64,000 bases of DNA from an uncultured Prevotellaceae bacterium (GTDB lineage Bacteria > Bacteroidota > Bacteroidia > Bacteroidales > Bacteroidaceae): assembly GCA_947176895.1 (NCBI GenBank), contig CAMWSK010000003.1, positions 62,001 through 126,000 on the forward strand, given 5' to 3'. Below, in pieces: positions 16,563 to 24,815 of this stretch. Below the pieces are notes generated by a model that did not search any database, was not told where the DNA came from, and saw only the letters and a program-made list of their open reading frames with translations. Within the stretch, counting starts at the first letter, position 1. Every line of letters begins with the position of its first letter. Position numbers and translations under genes: made by a program.

Positions 16563-19070
16563 ATGAACATATCCTACAAATGGTTGAAGGAATACGTTGA
16601 CTTTGATTTGACGGCTCAGCAAGTGGCCGATGCACTGACAAGTATCGGATTGGAGGTAGACGGCGTAGAGGAGGTGCAGAGCATACGCGGCGGCCTGCAA
16701 GGCATTGTGGTGGGGCATGTGATTAGTTGTGTCCCCCATCCCAACAGCGATCACATGCACATCTGTCAGGTGGATTTGGGCGAGGCTGAGCCCGTACAAA
16801 TCGTGTGCGGAGCCGCCAATGTGGCCGAGGGACAAAAGGTGATGGTGGCCACATTGGGTACCAAGCTTTATGACGGCGACAAGGAACTTGTCATAAAGAA
16901 AGGCAAGTTGCGTGGCGAGGCCAGCAATGGCATGATTTGTGCCGAAGACGAGATCGGCGTGGGCACCAGTCACGAGGGTATTATCGTTTTGCCACAGGAT
17001 ACCCCCGTGGGACTTCCTGCAGCCAAATATTATAACCTGGAGAGCGACTTCGTGATTGAGGTGGACATCACGCCCAACCGTGCGGATGCATGCAGCCACT
17101 ATGGTGTGGCTCGCGATTTGTATGCGTGGCTGTTGCAGAACGGCTATGAAACGAAACTGCATCGCCCCGGTGACGAGGATTTTCAGGTGGACAACAACGA
17201 CCTGCCCATTGAGGTGGTGGTGGAGAATGCCGAAGCCTGTCCCCACTACGTAGCCCTCAGTCTTACCGACTGCGACGTGAAGGAAAGTCCCGAGTGGTTG
17301 AAGACACGCCTCAACACCATTGGCTTGCGTCCCATCAACAATATTGTGGATATCACCAATTATATTATGATGGCCTATGGCCAGCCCATGCACTGTTTTG
17401 ATGCCGATATGGTTGAGGGGCATAAGATTGTGGTGAAGACCATGCCCGAAGGTACGCCTTTCGTTACCTTGGATGGTGAGGAACATAAGCTTTCTGCCCA
17501 GGACCTGGCTATCTGCAATGACAGCCGGCCCATGTGTATTGCCGGTGTGTTCGGCGGAAAGGGTAGTGGAACCTATGACACCACCCGCAATGTGGTGCTG
17601 GAGAGTGCCTACTTCAATCCCACTTGGATTCGCAAGAGTGCACGCCGCCATGGCCTGAGCACTGATGCCAGTTTCCGTTTCGAGCGCGGTATCGACCCCT
17701 CACTGCAGGTTTATGCCATGAAGCAGGCCGCCCTGCTGGCCAAGGAACTGGCCGGGGCGAAGGTAAGTATGCAGATTGTGGACGTGTGGGCACGTGAACT
17801 GCCTCTTCAATTCCCCGTGGAATTGAGCTATGAATATACCAACAATCTGATAGGTAAGCAGCTTCCCTCCGAGACTGTCAAGAGCATCTGCCGGAGTCTG
17901 GAGATGCAAATTGCCGGTGAGACTGCCGAGGGCCTCAGCCTTTTGGTTCCAGCTTACCGCGTGGATGTGCAACGTCCATGTGATGTGGTGGAAGATGTGT
18001 TGCGTATCTATGGATATAATAATGTGGAGATTCCCACCACCATCAACAGTTCGTTGAGTATCAAGAGCGATGCTGACCGCAGTTACAAACTGCAGAATCT
18101 GGTGGGCGAACAACTGGTGGGTGCCGGTTTTCGTGAGATATTGAACAACAGCCTGCAGCGGAGCTCCCTGTATGAGGGCCTTGAGGCTCTGCCCCAAGAG
18201 CAGTGTGTTCGCCTCTTGAACCCTTTGAGCCAAGAGTTGAACGTGTTGCGCCAGACCCTCCTTTTCGGAGGCTTGGACAGCATCAGCCGCAACATCAGCC
18301 ACCGTATGCCCAACCAGTTGATGTTCGAGTTCGGCAACACCTATCACTTCAATGCCGGGCGCAAATACGAGGGTATCAACGAGCAAAGCTCCGGTCGCGA
18401 CCCTGAGGTGATTAAGCATGTGCTGGATGCCTATAGCGAAGAGTTGCGACTCGGCCTGTGGGTAACGGGCAAGCGTGTGCAGGGGTCATGGGCTCATGCC
18501 GACGAGGATGCCACGTTCTATGAGTTGAAGGCTCATGTGATGAACATCCTGCGACGCGTAGGATTGCCTTTCGGAGCCATTGTGTTTGCTTCAGGAAAGA
18601 GCGAGTTGTTCCAAAACAGTATTGAGATTCAGAACCGCGGGGGCAAGGTGCTGGTGGAGATGGGACCCGTAAGTCAGAAGATGCTTAAGCGTTGCGATGT
18701 AAACCAGCCTGTTTATTTCGCCCAGTTCAACTGGACCCTGCTGATGAAGGCTATCAAGAATCAGAAGGTAACCTACAAGGAAATCAGCAAATATCCTGCC
18801 GTGAGCCGAGACTTGGCCCTGTTGCTGGACAGCAGCATTGAGTTTGCCGAGATTGAGAAAATCGCTTATCAGAGCGAGAAGAAGCTGTTGAAGGAGGTTC
18901 GCCTGTTTGACGTGTACGAGGGCAAGAACCTGCCCGCAGGCAAAAAGAGCTATGCCGTGAACTTCATTCTGCAGGATGCCGATCGCACCATGAGCGACAA
19001 GGCCATCGATGCCATCATGCAAAAGCTTATCAAGAACCTGACCACTCAGTTGGGGGCAGAGTTGCGTTAA
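16563..19070 (+). CDS. pheT: Phenylalanyl-tRNA synthetase beta subunit
   Basis: An 835-residue subunit of the alpha2-beta2 PheRS. It has an N-terminal EMAP/tRNA-binding domain (about 40-155, including CQVDLGEAEPVQIVCGA), the B3/B4 editing domain (FVTLDGEEHKL region, about 300-312), the B5 domain, a catalytic-like core, and a C-terminal anticodon-binding FDX domain (YKEISKYPAVSRDLAL, about 738-753). Length is slightly above the usual 790-820. The partner pheS is not in the window, so the two subunits are encoded apart. yebC follows after 42 nt. Confidence 0.95.
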   Translation: MNISYKWLKEYVDFDLTAQQVADALTSIGLEVDGVEEVQSIRGGLQGIVVGHVISCVPHPNSDHMHICQVDLGEAEPVQIVCGAANVAEGQKVMVATLGTKLYDGDKELVIKKGKLRGEASNGMICAEDEIGVGTSHEGIIVLPQDTPVGLPAAKYYNLESDFVIEVDITPNRADACSHYGVARDLYAWLLQNGYETKLHRPGDEDFQVDNNDLPIEVVVENAEACPHYVALSLTDCDVKESPEWLKTRLNTIGLRPINNIVDITNYIMMAYGQPMHCFDADMVEGHKIVVKTMPEGTPFVTLDGEEHKLSAQDLAICNDSRPMCIAGVFGGKGSGTYDTTRNVVLESAYFNPTWIRKSARRHGLSTDASFRFERGIDPSLQVYAMKQAALLAKELAGAKVSMQIVDVWARELPLQFPVELSYEYTNNLIGKQLPSETVKSICRSLEMQIAGETAEGLSLLVPAYRVDVQRPCDVVEDVLRIYGYNNVEIPTTINSSLSIKSDADRSYKLQNLVGEQLVGAGFREILNNSLQRSSLYEGLEALPQEQCVRLLNPLSQELNVLRQTLLFGGLDSISRNISHRMPNQLMFEFGNTYHFNAGRKYEGINEQSSGRDPEVIKHVLDAYSEELRLGLWVTGKRVQGSWAHADEDATFYELKAHVMNILRRVGLPFGAIVFASGKSELFQNSIEIQNRGGKVLVEMGPVSQKMLKRCDVNQPVYFAQFNWTLLMKAIKNQKVTYKEISKYPAVSRDLALLLDSSIEFAEIEKIAYQSEKKLLKEVRLFDVYEGKNLPAGKKSYAVNFILQDADRTMSDKAIDAIMQKLIKNLTTQLGAELR

Positions 19071-19112
19071 AGCGGATGTAATAAAAACAAACTAAATAAC
19101 ACAATACACATT

Positions 19113-19841
19113 ATGGGAAGAGCTTTTGAATATCGCAAAGCAACAAAGTTGAAGAGATGGGGCCACATGGCCAAGACGTTCACCCGACTGGGCAAGCAGA
19201 TTGCCATTGCTGTGAAGGCCGGCGGTCCCGAACCCGAGAACAATCCTGCGCTGCGTTCTGTTGTTGCAGTATGTAAGCGCGAGAACATGCCCAAGGACAA
19301 CATCGAGCGTGCCATCAAGAACGCCATGGGCAAGGATCAAAGCGACTATAAGAGTGTGACCTACGAAGGATATGGCCCTCACGGAGTGGCCGTGTTCGTG
19401 GACACGCTGACGGATAACACGACACGTACCGTGGCCGACGTGCGTTCCGTGTTCAACAAGTTCAGTGGAAACATGGGCACCACCGGCAGCCTCTCGTTCC
19501 TGTTCGACCACAAGTGCGTGTTCACCTTCAAGCAGAAGCCCGGCATGGATATGGACGACTTTGTGCTGGAGATGATTGACTACGGCATGGACGAGGAGTA
19601 TGACATCGACGAGGAGGAGGGAACCATCACCATCTACGGCGAGCCCACCAGCTACAACGAGATTCAGAAGAAGTTGGAGGCCGATGGCTTTGAGGACGTT
19701 GGCGGTGAGTTCACCTATATTCCCAATGACACCAAGGAGGTGACGCCCGAGCAGCGCGAGACCATCGAGAAGATGGTGGCCAAGCTGGAGGAGTTTGATG
19801 ACGTGCAGACCGTCTACACCAACTTGGCTCCCGAGGCTTAA
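19113..19841 (+). CDS. yebC: YebC/PmpR family protein
   Basis: A 242-residue cytoplasmic protein. The start MGRAFEYRKATKLKRWGHMA and the blocks NPALRSVVAVCKRENMPKDNIERAIK and YEGYGPHGVAVFVD are the family signature. Members are described both as DNA-binding regulators and, more recently, as translation factors that relieve ribosome stalling; the sequence does not decide between these. The N-terminus differs slightly from the usual AGHSKW start. Likely transcribed with pheT. Confidence 0.9.
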   Translation: MGRAFEYRKATKLKRWGHMAKTFTRLGKQIAIAVKAGGPEPENNPALRSVVAVCKRENMPKDNIERAIKNAMGKDQSDYKSVTYEGYGPHGVAVFVDTLTDNTTRTVADVRSVFNKFSGNMGTTGSLSFLFDHKCVFTFKQKPGMDMDDFVLEMIDYGMDEEYDIDEEEGTITIYGEPTSYNEIQKKLEADGFEDVGGEFTYIPNDTKEVTPEQRETIEKMVAKLEEFDDVQTVYTNLAPEA

Positions 19842-19861
19842 CAAGACATCATAACATTAAA

Positions 19862-19911
19862 ACACGAAAGGCTGTGTCCGTAATGAAGTTTTACGACACA
19901 GCCTTTCGTGT
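19862..19911. terminator. 17-bp hairpin between convergent genes (bidirectional terminator)
   Basis: ACACGAAAGGCTGTGTC (19862-19878) pairs perfectly with GACACAGCCTTTCGTGT (19895-19911); the stem extends inward by GTAA/TTAC across a one-base bulge. It sits between yebC (+) and the secreted-protein gene (-). Confidence 0.75.
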
Positions 19912-19946
19912 GATAGGATGGTTTATTGCTTGTTGGTGGCCGGAGG

Positions 19947-20966
19947 TCAGTTCAACATGATTTGCAGTACGCCGTTCTGATATTTCTTGTCCAGGGAACG
20001 CACGTAGAGGTCGGTCTCGTCCCCCCACGACATGCAGAATATGTCCAGTGTGGGATAGCGTGTGGCAAGCTCGCCGAACGTGATACGTTCTTTGTCTGCC
20101 GAAACATCCCCGTTGGAACGGATAATCTCCACGCCATAGCCAGGGATGGCGTCCAGTTCTTTGAAGAGATTGATTCGCTGGTTGTTGTCGATGTGTGGCT
20201 TGAATATGAGGTTCTGCACACGAATGTTGACAGATCGGATGATGGCTTTGTCCGTTGGGCTGTCGTTGTTTTTGTACATATTGCCCAGCATGTGTATCGC
20301 TTTTATCGTCTCGTTGGCGTAGTTTTCTTCAATGCTTTTTTCATATTCTTGCCAGTTCTCGCCGGAAGAAAAGTCTTTCATTATCTTCTGCATGAGGGCA
20401 TCCTGCCCCTTGCCCGGGCTATGAAGCGGACCGAAGATGTCGAAGCATTTGAAGCAGATGCGCTTCTGTCTTTTGTCAAGCCACCATTCCACGCCGTAGA
20501 CATTACGGTATTCGGGATTCTGCGGGCTGTTTTTTCGTATCAAAACGTAGCTGTGTCCATCTTTACCCACCAAGTACGTGGGATGGTTGTCCGAATAGAA
20601 AATGCTTATTGTACGTTCTGCTGCTACTTGGTCTTCCGGATTTGCATTGAAGGCAAAAGCACTGTACGCATTATTCACATCATCCTGATAACCCATTACG
20701 ATTTCTTGGATGTATTCGTTTGCTGCCTTTTTGTCTTTCTTGCTTTTGTAAGGGAATGTGAGTGTTTCCTCTCGAACGTAGTAGAGCGAGTCGATTTGGT
20801 CTCGGCCTTGTTCGTGTCGGCTACTCAATATCTCCCCCTTAATGTGTACTTCACCGTTTATGTACCCGATGGCACTTTGCAGGTGGCTTCGTTGTTGTGC
20901 GTTCGCTGTTATGCAGACTGTTGTCAGCAGACAGGCGGCCGCCAGTTGTTTCATGATTTGTTTCAT
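19947..20966 (-). CDS. Exported protein of unknown function, ECF sigma operon
   Basis: This 339-residue protein has a signal peptide (about 1-23, ending TANAQ). The mature protein is mixed alpha/beta with many charged residues and no motif I recognise; no membrane helix follows the signal. Its ATG overlaps the stop of the membrane protein gene by 4 nt, so three genes (sigma, membrane protein, exported protein) form one coupled operon. It may be a target or sensor partner of that module; this is inference from position only. Confidence 0.7.
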   Translation of the reverse strand: MKQIMKQLAAACLLTTVCITANAQQRSHLQSAIGYINGEVHIKGEILSSRHEQGRDQIDSLYYVREETLTFPYKSKKDKKAANEYIQEIVMGYQDDVNNAYSAFAFNANPEDQVAAERTISIFYSDNHPTYLVGKDGHSYVLIRKNSPQNPEYRNVYGVEWWLDKRQKRICFKCFDIFGPLHSPGKGQDALMQKIMKDFSSGENWQEYEKSIEENYANETIKAIHMLGNMYKNNDSPTDKAIIRSVNIRVQNLIFKPHIDNNQRINLFKELDAIPGYGVEIIRSNGDVSADKERITFGELATRYPTLDIFCMSWGDETDLYVRSLDKKYQNGVLQIMLN

Positions 20967-21601
20967 AGTGTGTAATTTGAATAGGTTTGTTGGTATGTGT
21001 TGGTTATAACTTCGTTGATAAGGGCATCCATCATCTCTCTTTCTTCAAGAATCTGGGTCAGTTGCTGCTCCACGGCGGCAATTTCTTCGGGCGATGGTGT
21101 CTCATAGAGTGGGGGCTCCTGTTCGATGCAGACCGGCGGGTTGGCTTTCACTTTCACTTTCGCTTTCACAATTATAGGCTTGTCATTCTTAACCTGTTGT
21201 GGAGGTGGTGCGGTGGTGACGGCTTCCTCCGTTGGTTGGCTTGGTGGAGTGGGCGCAACTTCTACGGATGAGGTGGCCGGTGGTTGTGGGAGATTCTGCA
21301 CCGGCCGTGGTTTGTGCGGGATGAAGAACAAGGCCAGGATGCTTGCAGCGCAAGCGGCTGTCCGGGGAAGCAGGCGGCGGATGCGACGGCGTCTGACGAT
21401 GCGGTCGTATTCGGCTGTGAAGTCAGCATCGAAGATATCTTCTTCTTCGGGCAGCGCATCCGCAGACAGCAATCGCAGGATGGCCTGCTCTTCCTCGTTT
21501 CTTTGGCCTTCGGGGATGTTTTGGAGCAAACGTTTCAACTCACGTTCTTCGCTGCATGAGCTCTCGCCCTCCAAGTATTTTCTGATTAGTGCTTGCTTCA
21601 T
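20963..21601 (-). CDS. Single-pass membrane protein, candidate anti-sigma factor
   Basis: A 212-residue protein. Residues 1-75 are acidic and helical (RKYLEGESSCSEERELKRLL), resembling a cytoplasmic anti-sigma region; an Arg-rich patch (RIVRRRRIRRL) precedes one membrane helix at about 81-97, followed by a Pro/Thr-rich periplasmic linker and a helical tail. Overlaps both neighbours by 4 nt. Anti-sigma function is inferred from gene order and topology; no conserved zinc (HxxxCxxC) motif is visible. Confidence 0.6.
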   Translation of the reverse strand: MKQALIRKYLEGESSCSEERELKRLLQNIPEGQRNEEEQAILRLLSADALPEEEDIFDADFTAEYDRIVRRRRIRRLLPRTAACAASILALFFIPHKPRPVQNLPQPPATSSVEVAPTPPSQPTEEAVTTAPPPQQVKNDKPIIVKAKVKVKANPPVCIEQEPPLYETPSPEEIAAVEQQLTQILEEREMMDALINEVITNTYQQTYSNYTL

Positions 21602-22080
21602 GGTTTGAGTTGCTTGATAAGTTTTTTACGTGCTGAGGAAAGGATGCTACGTACCGAGAGGATGGCGATGCCGGTCACGGCGGCTATCTCTTCACTCTCC
21701 AGCCCTTTCAGTTTCATCCGTATCAGTCTTTGCTCCCACTTGGGTAGTCCTCGGATGGCTCGTTCGATGATTTCCTTTTGCTCGCTGACACGGATTCGAA
21801 TGTCGCTCTCTTCGGCTCCGGCAGTGTTCCGGGCCTTGTCGATGTCTGTCGTCCGTCTCAGAGCCAATTTCCTTTGTGTGCTGATACATTGGTTCTTGAT
21901 GGCTTTGACCGCCAGACCGTCTATGTTGTCGTCCGGCTTCCACGGACGGAGCCATATCTTCACAAGCACCTCCTGCACGGCATCCTCAGCCTCTTCCCGG
22001 TTGTTGAAGAAATCTGTGGCAATCCGCATCAGCCGTGGACGCAGTCTGCGGGCAATATCTTGAAATTCTCGAGTTGTCAT
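21598..22080 (-). CDS. ECF-type RNA polymerase sigma factor
   Basis: A 160-residue sigma-70 family protein with regions 2 and 4 only. Region 2 covers about 5-60 (LRPRLMRIATDFFNNREEAEDAVQEVLVKIWLR includes the -10 recognition helix), and region 4 about 100-155 (RAIRGLPKWEQRLIRMKLKGLESEEIAAVTGIAILSVRSILSSARKKL) holds the helix-turn-helix. First gene of a three-gene overlapping operon with a candidate anti-sigma factor. Which promoters it serves cannot be seen. Confidence 0.9.
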   Translation of the reverse strand: MTTREFQDIARRLRPRLMRIATDFFNNREEAEDAVQEVLVKIWLRPWKPDDNIDGLAVKAIKNQCISTQRKLALRRTTDIDKARNTAGAEESDIRIRVSEQKEIIERAIRGLPKWEQRLIRMKLKGLESEEIAAVTGIAILSVRSILSSARKKLIKQLKP

Positions 22081-22125
22081 CTATATGTATAACGCATGAA
22101 GACGATGAAATTAAGTGGAGAAGGA

Positions 22126-22164
22126 CGAAAAAATGCCCCCACTGCCATCACGGCTATGGGGGCA
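22126..22164 (-). terminator. Rho-independent terminator after the DUF4465 gene
   Basis: TGCCCCCA (22134-22141) and TGGGGGCA (22157-22164) form an 8-bp GC-rich stem with an inner GCC/GGC pair. On the minus strand it ends in TTTTTT. It separates the DUF4465 gene from the ECF operon. Confidence 0.8.
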
Positions 22165-22209
22165 CGCATTACATTCTTACCTTTACTTGGCGTTTTTTTT
22201 GCTTGATAA

Positions 22210-22959
22210 TTAAAGTCCCGTGGACACGTTGATGTTGTCAATGGCCACGTATTTGGGAGTGTTCAGGCCCCAGGCACCGTTATCGCTGCCCGAGAAAGAG
22301 AACGTGAGACTTGTTGTCTTGCCCAGTTGGCTGAGGCTGACGTTCTTCCATTGGGTTTGAATCTGTCCGTCACGGGCCAGGTCAACATTGATGCTTTTGC
22401 CGTTGCCTGCGGTGAGCGTGAGTGTGAAAAAGTCGTCTTTTTCGGTCAGAGCCTTGGCAAAACCGTTTCCGTTCTGCATCACTCCCAGCAGATAGGTGGT
22501 GGGGCAGATGCTGATGCTGTTGATTTGGCGTGCCTTGTTGTCGGCAAAGTTGATTGTGGCTTCTGTCCACACCACGCCAAAGTTTTTGCTTCCATTGCTC
22601 ACGGGCACAGCCAGTTGGTGGTTAAAGTCGGCATGGTTTTCGATGTCGGCATCTATGTAGTTGGAGATGGCGATACCGTTGTCCCATACGTTATAACTGA
22701 AATTCTCGTAGTTGGTTACGCTTCCTTTGGTTCCACCGGAGAGGGTGGTGGGCTGGTCGCTCCATTGCGTGTCGGTTCCGCCATAAAGTATGGGCCCATT
22801 GTATTGGGGGTCATCGATAAGGTTGGTGAAGTTTTCCTCCTCAAAGCCCACAACGGAATAGCTCTTGAACTTGTCATCATTCTCTTCCTCGCAAGAGGTG
22901 AACACAGAGAGGGTTGTTCCTGCCATCAGCAGGAAAGCCATGGATTTAAATGCTTTCAT
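22210..22959 (-). CDS. DUF4465-family surface lipoprotein under a cobalamin riboswitch (candidate BtuH-type B12-binding protein)
   Basis: A 249-residue protein. The signal peptide ends in a lipobox (VFTSC, cysteine at about 23) followed by EEENDD; acidic residues just after the cysteine act as a surface-export signal in Bacteroidetes. The mature beta-rich domain has blocks typical of DUF4465 (NGPILYGGTDTQW, FSYNVWDNGIAISNY, VSNGSKNFGVVW). A cobalamin riboswitch lies in its leader. From memory, some DUF4465 proteins in gut Bacteroides bind B12 at the cell surface (BtuH), which fits this regulation. No btuB or other transport gene is adjacent; the unit ends with a terminator. Confidence 0.78.
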   Translation of the reverse strand: MKAFKSMAFLLMAGTTLSVFTSCEEENDDKFKSYSVVGFEEENFTNLIDDPQYNGPILYGGTDTQWSDQPTTLSGGTKGSVTNYENFSYNVWDNGIAISNYIDADIENHADFNHQLAVPVSNGSKNFGVVWTEATINFADNKARQINSISICPTTYLLGVMQNGNGFAKALTEKDDFFTLTLTAGNGKSINVDLARDGQIQTQWKNVSLSQLGKTTSLTFSFSGSDNGAWGLNTPKYVAIDNINVSTGL

Positions 22960-23029
22960 TGTTTTTGTTTATATTATAAGGTGTTAAGTTCGCCACGTTT
23001 GTCCTCGTCGTGAAACCTGTTCTTGGTCA

Positions 23030-23128
23030 GCTTACGTGCAGGGCATTCTGACTTGCGCCACGGTGTGACGCTTACAGTTGCGGGACAGCCGGGATTCTCA
23101 CCCGATTCCCCCTGCATGAAGTCAGTTG
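23030..23128 (-). ncRNA. Cobalamin (adenosylcobalamin) riboswitch
   Basis: Reading the minus strand, the conserved B12-box core is present: GGGGAATCGGGTGAGAATCC, then GGCTGTCCCGCAACTGTAA, and later AAGTCAGAATGCCCTGCACG. TGCAGGG at the 5' side pairs with CCCTGCA to close the domain. About 70 nt of leader remain before the DUF4465 ATG, where further short complementary stretches could mask initiation. Binding of cobalamin should lower expression. Confidence 0.92.
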
Positions 23129-23161
23129 CGAAGGTACGAAATGTTTTTGTTATGGCATCAA
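23129..23161 (-). promoter_or_regulatory. Probable promoter for the riboswitch-DUF4465 unit
   Basis: On the minus strand, TTG (23161-23159), a 22-nt spacer, then TACCTTCG (23136-23129), one mismatch from TAnnTTTG, directly before the riboswitch. Confidence 0.45.
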
Positions 23162-23291
23162 GTGAAGAGATTATTTTTTTGCTCTTTTTTGACAATTGTT
23201 TTCGAATTGATTTTATTTCGGTGTTAAACCTTTTTGCCTTGTGGATGTCTAAAGAGTATACGAAGTTGAAAACCTTTAATTGAAGAAACGT

Positions 23292-23813
23292 ATGAAAAAG
23301 ATTGTTTTGTTGGCAGCTGCGGCTGCTTTGATGAGTGTGAACACTTTTGCCCAGAAGGTCGGTTCCGAGGAGAAGTGGGAGGATAGGATTGAGAAGCGTG
23401 CCGAGCGAATAGCCGAACGGATGGGTTTGGACGACAAGACCGAGGACAAGTTCGAGAACGATTACAAGAAGATGATGAAGGAACTGTATGACGCTTGCCT
23501 TTGTCCCGGGAAAACGGACCAGGACGGCAAGAAACAGAACATGACCGATGCCGAGGCCAAGAAGCGTTTGCAGGACATGATAGAAACTCAGAAGAAGCGC
23601 CTGGAAATCGTGCGTGACTACTCTAAAAAGATGAGTAAATATTTGAACGAGAAGCAGGTTCTTCGGGTCATGAGTCCTGTGCTTCATCAGGGGGATGACT
23701 GCCGTAAGAATCTCGGAAAAGGCAAGCATCAATATGGCAATAAGGGAAAATACCGGCAGGCAAAGCCAAGCAGAGACTTTGCTGGCCAGACGAGATGTCC
23801 TGCCAAGAAGTAA
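23292..23813 (+). CDS. Small exported, highly charged helical protein
   Basis: About 173 residues from ATG 23292 (MKKIVLLAAAAALMSVNTFAQ signal peptide). The mature protein is Lys/Glu-rich and predicted helical (EDRIEKRAERIAERMGLDD, KKRLQDMIETQKKRLEIV), similar in character to Spy/CpxP-like periplasmic proteins, with two Cys in ACLCPG and one each in DDCRK and RCPAKK. The C-terminal 40 residues are basic and look disordered. Function unknown. It diverges from the riboswitch transcript and ends before a strong terminator. Confidence 0.7.
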   Translation: MKKIVLLAAAAALMSVNTFAQKVGSEEKWEDRIEKRAERIAERMGLDDKTEDKFENDYKKMMKELYDACLCPGKTDQDGKKQNMTDAEAKKRLQDMIETQKKRLEIVRDYSKKMSKYLNEKQVLRVMSPVLHQGDDCRKNLGKGKHQYGNKGKYRQAKPSRDFAGQTRCPAKK

Positions 23814-23854
23814 TGTGAAAGGATCGCCGCGCCCGGACATACCCGGGTGAAGAG

Positions 23855-23893
23855 GAGGCCGCGCAGTAATAATCTTACGGCGCGGCCTCTTTC
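23855..23893 (+). terminator. Strong GC-rich terminator
   Basis: GAGGCCGCGC (23855-23864) pairs with GCGCGGCCTC (23880-23889), with inner GTAA/TTAC, then TTT. It follows the small exported protein gene by 41 nt. Confidence 0.8.
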
Positions 23894-23942
23894 CTTGTGC
23901 CGCACGAAACAAATTTTCATGCCGTTTTGCAAAGCCTTCAAA

Positions 23943-24027
23943 AAGGCATGTGCATGTTTCGGGAAAAACATGCTCATCTTTTTGAAAAACGTGTTCATGT
24001 TTTTCAAAAACATCAAGATGTTTTTTC
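23943..24027 (+). repeat. Intergenic 21-nt palindromic repeat, array B (4 units)
   Basis: Units begin at 23943, 23964, 23985 and 24006 (period 21), for example AAAAACGTGTTCATGTTTTTC. The left flank (GCCGTTTTGCAAAGCCTTC) and right flank (TCGGGGGCTTGGGG) resemble those of array F at 62127, so both may be copies of a larger element of about 120-150 bp. It lies between two genes on the same strand. Confidence 0.85.
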
Positions 24028-24180
24028 GGGGGCTTGGGGGGAAGGAGGATTTTACAGGTGTTATAAATTCATCGAGCTCACGATGACCAAAGGTTTTGGC
24101 TATAAAATTTATTTGGGAAAAACATGGTTTATGTGCTCATGAAAAGCGTTTTAATTTTTCCACATTTCATATATTTGTCT

Positions 24181-24188
24181 TATCTTTG
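24181..24188 (+). promoter_or_regulatory. -7 box for the gene at 24212
   Basis: TATCTTTG fits TAnnTTTG and is 23 nt before ATG 24212. Confidence 0.5.
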
Positions 24189-24211
24189 TAAGTAGATATC
24201 CTTACATCCCG

Positions 24212-24784
24212 ATGGAACAGACACAATTCAAGGAAAACGTCATTCTTGTCGACGCCGACTATGTTGATGAGGTGGCCGGCAATTTGAAGGAGTATTTCCG
24301 GAAAACGCTTTCGCGTGACATTCCTTTGGCCGACATGGCCGACTGGCTGGTGTGTGCCGCTTTGGATGGCGGCGTGCCTGCGGACAGCAAAGGGGTGCAG
24401 TGTTTCTTCATACACCGGCCGGGCACCTTGTGCCTGAAGTCTTTTACACCCGGAGATTTGCGGAAGGAGCTGGATGGTGTCGGTTTCAAGGATCAAGCCT
24501 TGGGCGAGTTCCTGCTGGCGTGTCTGCCCGATCAGTCGCCCGTGCAGGACGATTTCTTTTGCGAATGTGTCCGGGCCTTGCTGGGCAGCAAGGAGGTCGG
24601 GCGGTTGGTCCTTGTGCCCGATTTGGCGCGGAGTGGCGATGGCCTGACCCGTCTGATGGCGGAGACAAGGACGGACAAGCAAGTGACACTGCTGGGCATG
24701 ATGCCGCAAGAGGGTTTTGAACACGTGGTGCTTGGCTTCGGTCTGCTGCATGCGATGGGTGTGAAGAGTGAGGAAATCAAGTAA
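24212..24784 (+). CDS. Cytoplasmic protein of unknown function
   Basis: A 190-residue soluble protein without signal peptide or membrane helix. It opens with NVILVDADYVDEVAGNLKEYF and has alternating hydrophobic strands and helices (VQCFFIHRP, RLVLVPDLARSGDGL, VTLLGMMPQEGFEHVVLGFGLLHAMGV), which suggests a small Rossmann-like alpha/beta fold. The DAD near the N-terminus recalls NYN/PIN-type nucleases, but I see no full acidic triad, so this is only a fold guess. It is followed by carboxynorspermidine dehydrogenase (31 nt) and recA, possibly one operon. Confidence 0.65.
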   Translation: MEQTQFKENVILVDADYVDEVAGNLKEYFRKTLSRDIPLADMADWLVCAALDGGVPADSKGVQCFFIHRPGTLCLKSFTPGDLRKELDGVGFKDQALGEFLLACLPDQSPVQDDFFCECVRALLGSKEVGRLVLVPDLARSGDGLTRLMAETRTDKQVTLLGMMPQEGFEHVVLGFGLLHAMGVKSEEIK

Positions 24785-24815
24785 AAACATTAGCGGATAA
24801 AATTATAACAAAATA

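Noticed and set aside
23847..24142. Short open frames across the repeat arrays that translate to heptad repeats such as KHVHVFQ
   Set aside because: The 21-nt unit equals seven codons, so the repeat reads as a heptad in several frames and on both strands, which is a by-product of period 21 rather than a protein.
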